From IMG/VR virus record IMGVR_UViG_3300043438_000779, positions 1 through 23,616 of that record: DNA of 23,616 nt; one strand, 5' to 3'. Below, one piece after another: positions 20,155-23,616 of this stretch. Each line of letters opens with the position of its first letter. Positions within the stretch are counted from its first letter, which is position 1. The notes under the pieces were generated by a model. That model was not told the origin of the DNA and searched no databases. It saw only the letters and a program-made list of their open reading frames with translations. The position numbers were made by a program, and so were the translations under genes. Source of the DNA: a virus.

Positions 20155-22476
20155 ATGAAAAGCATCACAGTTGTAAAGCGTAGTGGGCATAGAGAACCGC
20201 TCGCCTTGGAAAAATGGCAGACCCAAATTGCCAAAGTATGTGCAGGCATAGCAGACGTTAGCCAAAGCATGGTAGAGATCAAAGCACAGTTGCACTTTTA
20301 TGATGGTATTACCACCAAAGAGATCGACGGTATTACTCTACGTGCCATTGTGGACTTAATCGACGTGGAATCCAATCCTGATGTTGGGCACACCAACTAT
20401 CAATATGTGGCAGGCAAACAACGCTTGTCAATGCTACGCAAAGATGTATACGGTTCCTACGATCCTCCCCACTTGTATGAGATCGTGAAGACCAACGTGG
20501 CCACTGGCCTGTACACTCCCGAACTCCTGGAATGGTACTCAGAGGACGATTGGAATCGTATGCAAGACATGATTGATCATGCCAAGGATGAATCATACAG
20601 TTATGCCGCAGTAGAGCAACTAATTGAAAAATACCTAGTAAAGAACCGTAGCACAGGACAAACATATGAAACTCCGCAAGTTAGATACATGGTGGCCGCT
20701 GCCACTGTGTTCCATAAAGAAGAACCCAACACAGCCCGCATGCGTTATATCAAAGAATACTACACAGCAGCCAGCGACGGACTCTTCACTCTGGCCACAC
20801 CTGTGTTGGCTGGCCTTGGTACTCCTACTAAGCAGTTTAGCAGTTGTGTTCTTATTAGATCAGACGATGACTTGGATAGTATATTTGCCAGCGGTGAGAT
20901 GATGGCCAAGTATGCCAGCAAACGTGCTGGCATTGGCTTGGAGATTGGACGCCTGCGCCCACTAGGTTCGCCTATTCGCGGTGGTGAGATCATGCACACT
21001 GGTATGATTCCTTTCCTTAAAAAATGGTTTGGCGACCTACGTTCATGTTCACAAGGAGGTATTAGAAATGCTTCGGCTACGGTTTTTTATCCCATATGGC
21101 ATCTGCAGTTTGATGACCTTATCGTTCTTAAAAACAACCAAGGTACAGAAGAGACCCGGGTACGACACATGGATTATGGTGTCGTGTTATCTGCATTCTT
21201 CTGGCGTCGCTTTAAGAACAAGGAGAACATTACGTTCTTCGACCCCAATCAAGTACCTGACCTTTATGAAGCCTTCTATAAAGACACTGCCCTTTTCGAA
21301 ACACTATACGTAAAATACGAAAAAGACAGCAGCCTCCGTAAGAAAACGATGGCTGCGGAGGAAGTTTTCAAAAGTGGTATTCTCAAGGAACGAACCGATA
21401 CTGGACGTATCTATCTAGTGTTCATTGACAATGTCATGGATCAAGGACCGTTTGATCCTGAGTACCATACCATTTATCAAAGCAATCTCTGCTGTGAAAT
21501 TCTTTTACCTACCAAGCCTTTCAAACGCCTAGACGATGAGGAAGGGCGTATTGCACTGTGTACCTTGGGGTCAATCAACTGGGGTGCGTTCAGACACCCT
21601 GAAGACATGCGTAGAGCCTGTCGTGTACTTCAACGCAGCCTTTGTAACATATTAGATTACCAGGACTTCTTGAGTATTCAAAGTCAACTGTCCAACGATG
21701 AAATCCAGCCATTGGGTATTGGCATTACAAATCTAGCTTACTGGCACGCCAAACGTGGACTGGAGTATGGAGAACGGGATGCCTTGGCAGAAGTCAAGTC
21801 ATGGATGGAGCACCAAGCATACTACTTGACCGAAGCCACAGTGGAACTGGCCAAAGAACGTGGTCGTTGCCGAGACAGTGACAAGACACGCTATGGCAAA
21901 GGAATTTTTCCTTGGGAACTACGTGCCAAAGGTGTTAATGAACTCACAGACTTCACACCTGATCCTGCACTAGACTGGAATACCCTGCGTGGCAACATGC
22001 GAGCATACGGTGTGCGTAATGCCACCTTGATGGCAGTGGCTCCTGTAGAGTCTAGTTCAGTTGTGATCAACTCAACCAATGGTATTGAAATGCCCATGAG
22101 CTTGATCTCAGTCAAAGAATCAAAAGCAGGAAGCCTTACACAAGTTGTACCTGAATACCACAAGTTAAAGAATCGATATCAGTTGATGTGGGCACAAAAG
22201 GATTGTGTTGGCTATTTGAAAACAGCCGCTGTGTTGGCAGCATACATTGATCAGAGTATCAGCACCAACACATTCTACAATCCAGCACACTTTGCAGATC
22301 GCAAAGTACCTACCACATTGATTGCCAAGAACTTGATGCAGGCACATCACTGGGGTATCAAGACATTCTATTACAGCCTGATCAACAAGCAAGGTGCCAA
22401 AGCCGCCAAAGAAGAATCACCGTTGGAAGTCATTGACTTTGATGACGTAGAAGACTGCGAAAGTTGCAAATTATGA
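20155..22476 (+). CDS. nrdA: Ribonucleotide reductase class Ia, alpha subunit NrdA
   Basis: A 773-residue catalytic subunit that reduces ribonucleoside diphosphates to deoxy forms for phage DNA synthesis. The N-terminal about 90 residues form an ATP-cone-like allosteric domain (VVKRSGHREPLALEKWQ). Active-site residues fit the E. coli pattern: C231 and C469 as the redox pair, C446 as the radical cysteine in N444-x-C446-x-E448 (SNLCCEILLPT), Y739-Y740 in the radical path (KTFYY) and the tail cysteines C768/C771 (CESCKL), which are re-reduced by thioredoxin or glutaredoxin. The start is ATG at 20155, with TTAGGAT just upstream. It overlaps nrdB by ATGA, giving balanced subunit synthesis. No truncation or intein is seen. 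Confidence 0.97.
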   Translation: MKSITVVKRSGHREPLALEKWQTQIAKVCAGIADVSQSMVEIKAQLHFYDGITTKEIDGITLRAIVDLIDVESNPDVGHTNYQYVAGKQRLSMLRKDVYGSYDPPHLYEIVKTNVATGLYTPELLEWYSEDDWNRMQDMIDHAKDESYSYAAVEQLIEKYLVKNRSTGQTYETPQVRYMVAAATVFHKEEPNTARMRYIKEYYTAASDGLFTLATPVLAGLGTPTKQFSSCVLIRSDDDLDSIFASGEMMAKYASKRAGIGLEIGRLRPLGSPIRGGEIMHTGMIPFLKKWFGDLRSCSQGGIRNASATVFYPIWHLQFDDLIVLKNNQGTEETRVRHMDYGVVLSAFFWRRFKNKENITFFDPNQVPDLYEAFYKDTALFETLYVKYEKDSSLRKKTMAAEEVFKSGILKERTDTGRIYLVFIDNVMDQGPFDPEYHTIYQSNLCCEILLPTKPFKRLDDEEGRIALCTLGSINWGAFRHPEDMRRACRVLQRSLCNILDYQDFLSIQSQLSNDEIQPLGIGITNLAYWHAKRGLEYGERDALAEVKSWMEHQAYYLTEATVELAKERGRCRDSDKTRYGKGIFPWELRAKGVNELTDFTPDPALDWNTLRGNMRAYGVRNATLMAVAPVESSSVVINSTNGIEMPMSLISVKESKAGSLTQVVPEYHKLKNRYQLMWAQKDCVGYLKTAAVLAAYIDQSISTNTFYNPAHFADRKVPTTLIAKNLMQAHHWGIKTFYYSLINKQGAKAAKEESPLEVIDFDDVEDCESCKL

Positions 22477-23585
22477 GCCAAGCCCAATACAACCTATCAA
22501 CCAAAACAGACTACCTGAGCCGCAAGATGTTTCTTGACCCAGCCGGTCCTGTCACCATTCAACGTTTTGAAGAAGTCAAGTACAACAAACTTGTGAAGTT
22601 TGAACAAGAAGCACGTGGCTTCTTTTGGATACCTGAAGAAGTATCATTGACCAAAGATGCCAACGACTTCAAAGACTCTTCAGACACTGTGCGACATATC
22701 TTTACATCAAACTTGTTGCGTCAAACAGCCTTGGACAGTTTGCAAGGACGTGGCCCAGCACAGGTGTTTACCCCTGTGGTGAGTATTCCTGAACTAGAAG
22801 CATTGATGTACAACTGGAGTTTCTTTGAAACCAACATTCACAGTAGAAGTTACAGTCACATCATTCGCAACATCTACAACGTGCCCAAGGATGTTTTCAA
22901 CACAATTCACGACACACAAGAGATTGTAGACATGGCATCGAGTGTGGGCAACTACTACGACGAACTACACAGAATAAATTGCCATAAAGAATTAAGCAGT
23001 GAAATGACAGGTATGGTTCTCGAACAAGAACATATCAAAGCCATTTGGCTAGCACTCAACGCCAGTTATGCACTAGAAGCATTCCGCTTCATGGTCAGCT
23101 TTGCCACAAGTCTGGCCATGGTTGAGAACCGTATCTTCATTGGCAACGGCAACATCATCAGCCTGATCCTGCAAGACGAAATCCTGCACAAGGACTGGAC
23201 TGCTTGGATCATCAACCAAGTTGTCAAAGAAGATCCACGCTTTGCCGCTGCCAAGGCCGAATGCGAAGCCGAAGTGTATCAGTTGTACCTGGATGTGATC
23301 CGTGAAGAAAAAGCCTGGGCTGACTACCTGTTCCAGAAAGGTCCTGTGATTGGACTCAATGCCAACATTCTCAAAGACTTTGTGGACTACACAGCAGTAG
23401 GCGCACTCAAAGAAATTGGCGTCAAGTACCAGGAGCCGGCACCACGCAGCACACCCATTCCCTGGTTTATGAAGCATGTGGACACGTCAAAGAAACAAAC
23501 TGCACTGCAGGAGAACGAATCAACTAACTATGTTATCGGCGTCATGAGTGATCAACTAGATTACGACGAATTGCCAGATTTATAA
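22473..23585 (+). CDS. nrdB: Ribonucleotide reductase class Ia, beta subunit NrdB
   Basis: A 370-residue radical-generating subunit, partner of NrdA, starting at the ATG that overlaps the nrdA stop. A TTG nine bases earlier is in frame but unnecessary. Di-iron ligands and the radical tyrosine can be placed by the E. coli pattern: D88, E119, H123, E202, E236 and H239, with Y127 in IHSRSYSHIIRN. One oddity is that E119 and H123 are four apart (E-T-N-I-H), whereas E. coli has E-x-x-H; flanking spacings (D88 to E119, H123 to Y127) match E. coli, so this is a one-residue insertion between two ligands. The C-terminus (SDQLDYDELPDL) is the acidic tail that docks onto NrdA. Confidence 0.95.
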   Translation: MSQAQYNLSTKTDYLSRKMFLDPAGPVTIQRFEEVKYNKLVKFEQEARGFFWIPEEVSLTKDANDFKDSSDTVRHIFTSNLLRQTALDSLQGRGPAQVFTPVVSIPELEALMYNWSFFETNIHSRSYSHIIRNIYNVPKDVFNTIHDTQEIVDMASSVGNYYDELHRINCHKELSSEMTGMVLEQEHIKAIWLALNASYALEAFRFMVSFATSLAMVENRIFIGNGNIISLILQDEILHKDWTAWIINQVVKEDPRFAAAKAECEAEVYQLYLDVIREEKAWADYLFQKGPVIGLNANILKDFVDYTAVGALKEIGVKYQEPAPRSTPIPWFMKHVDTSKKQTALQENESTNYVIGVMSDQLDYDELPDL

Positions 23586-23595
23586 AAGGAAAAAT

Positions 23596-23616
23596 ATGTA
23601 CAAACCCAATCCTGCA
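23596..23616 (+). CDS. Start of a further gene, cut by the window end
   Basis: An ATG at 23596 with AAAGGA at 23586-23591, 10 bases after the nrdB stop. Only seven codons (MYKPNPA) are visible, so no product can be named. It is in the same operon as nrdAB. A thioredoxin or glutaredoxin would be a common neighbour, but nothing here shows it. Confidence 0.5.

Noticed and set aside
1-23616. tRNA, rRNA, insertion sequence or integrase/attachment site
   Set aside because: No cloverleaf-like sequence, transposase, integrase or flanking direct repeats were recognised on either strand by reading; a dedicated tRNA scan was not possible here.

Overview
The window looks like part of the genome of a T4-like tailed phage (myovirus), probably from an uncultured aquatic phage with a bacterial, likely proteobacterial, host. 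The reasons are the protein set (DnaG-type primase, DnaB-type helicase, class Ia NrdA/NrdB, RecB-like nuclease, repetitive tail fibres and a beta-helix tail protein), tight packing with ATGA stop/start overlaps, and a TATAAATA late promoter plus several NTAAATA relatives 23-33 bases before virion-type genes. No rRNA, tRNA, insertion sequence or CRISPR array was seen, and no gap between genes reaches 100 bases.

Layout. 74-1153 is a baseplate/tail-type virion protein. 1192-3577 is primase then helicase, preceded by a perfect 16-base palindrome. 3574-5266 is an AT-rich accessory pair, a short SDR-like protein and a twitch-type radical SAM protein. 5263-6936, on the minus strand, is a tail fibre with 17-residue repeats. 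6967-10005 holds a small helical protein, an uncharacterised protein and a large protein that joins a polymerase-beta-type nucleotidyltransferase motif to a ligase-like KxDG motif. The last two start with peptides resembling T4 capsid-targeting signals. 10019-10551 is a self-contained late unit (promoter, small virion-like protein, terminator). 10562-13016 is a run of coupled small genes of mostly unknown function, including a coiled-coil membrane protein.

13027-17228 is the most striking region: a perfect-consensus sigma70 promoter, then iscU, two tandem paralogous radical SAM genes and iscA. All expected Fe-S ligand residues of IscU and IscA are present, as is the chaperone-binding LPPVK motif of IscU. 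There is no cysteine desulfurase or HscA/HscB in the window, so the cassette would need host sulfur delivery and chaperones. I infer that it supplies or repairs [4Fe-4S] clusters for the phage radical SAM enzymes during infection. Their substrates cannot be read from the sequence.

17185-23616 returns to phage core functions: a PD-(D/E)XK nuclease, a pectate-lyase-fold tail protein, a conserved small protein, nrdA, nrdB and the first seven codons of another gene. NrdA/NrdB supply deoxynucleotides, primase and helicase run the fork, and the tail proteins handle adsorption. The radical SAM/Fe-S genes are an accessory layer, more AT-rich by eye and under their own promoter.
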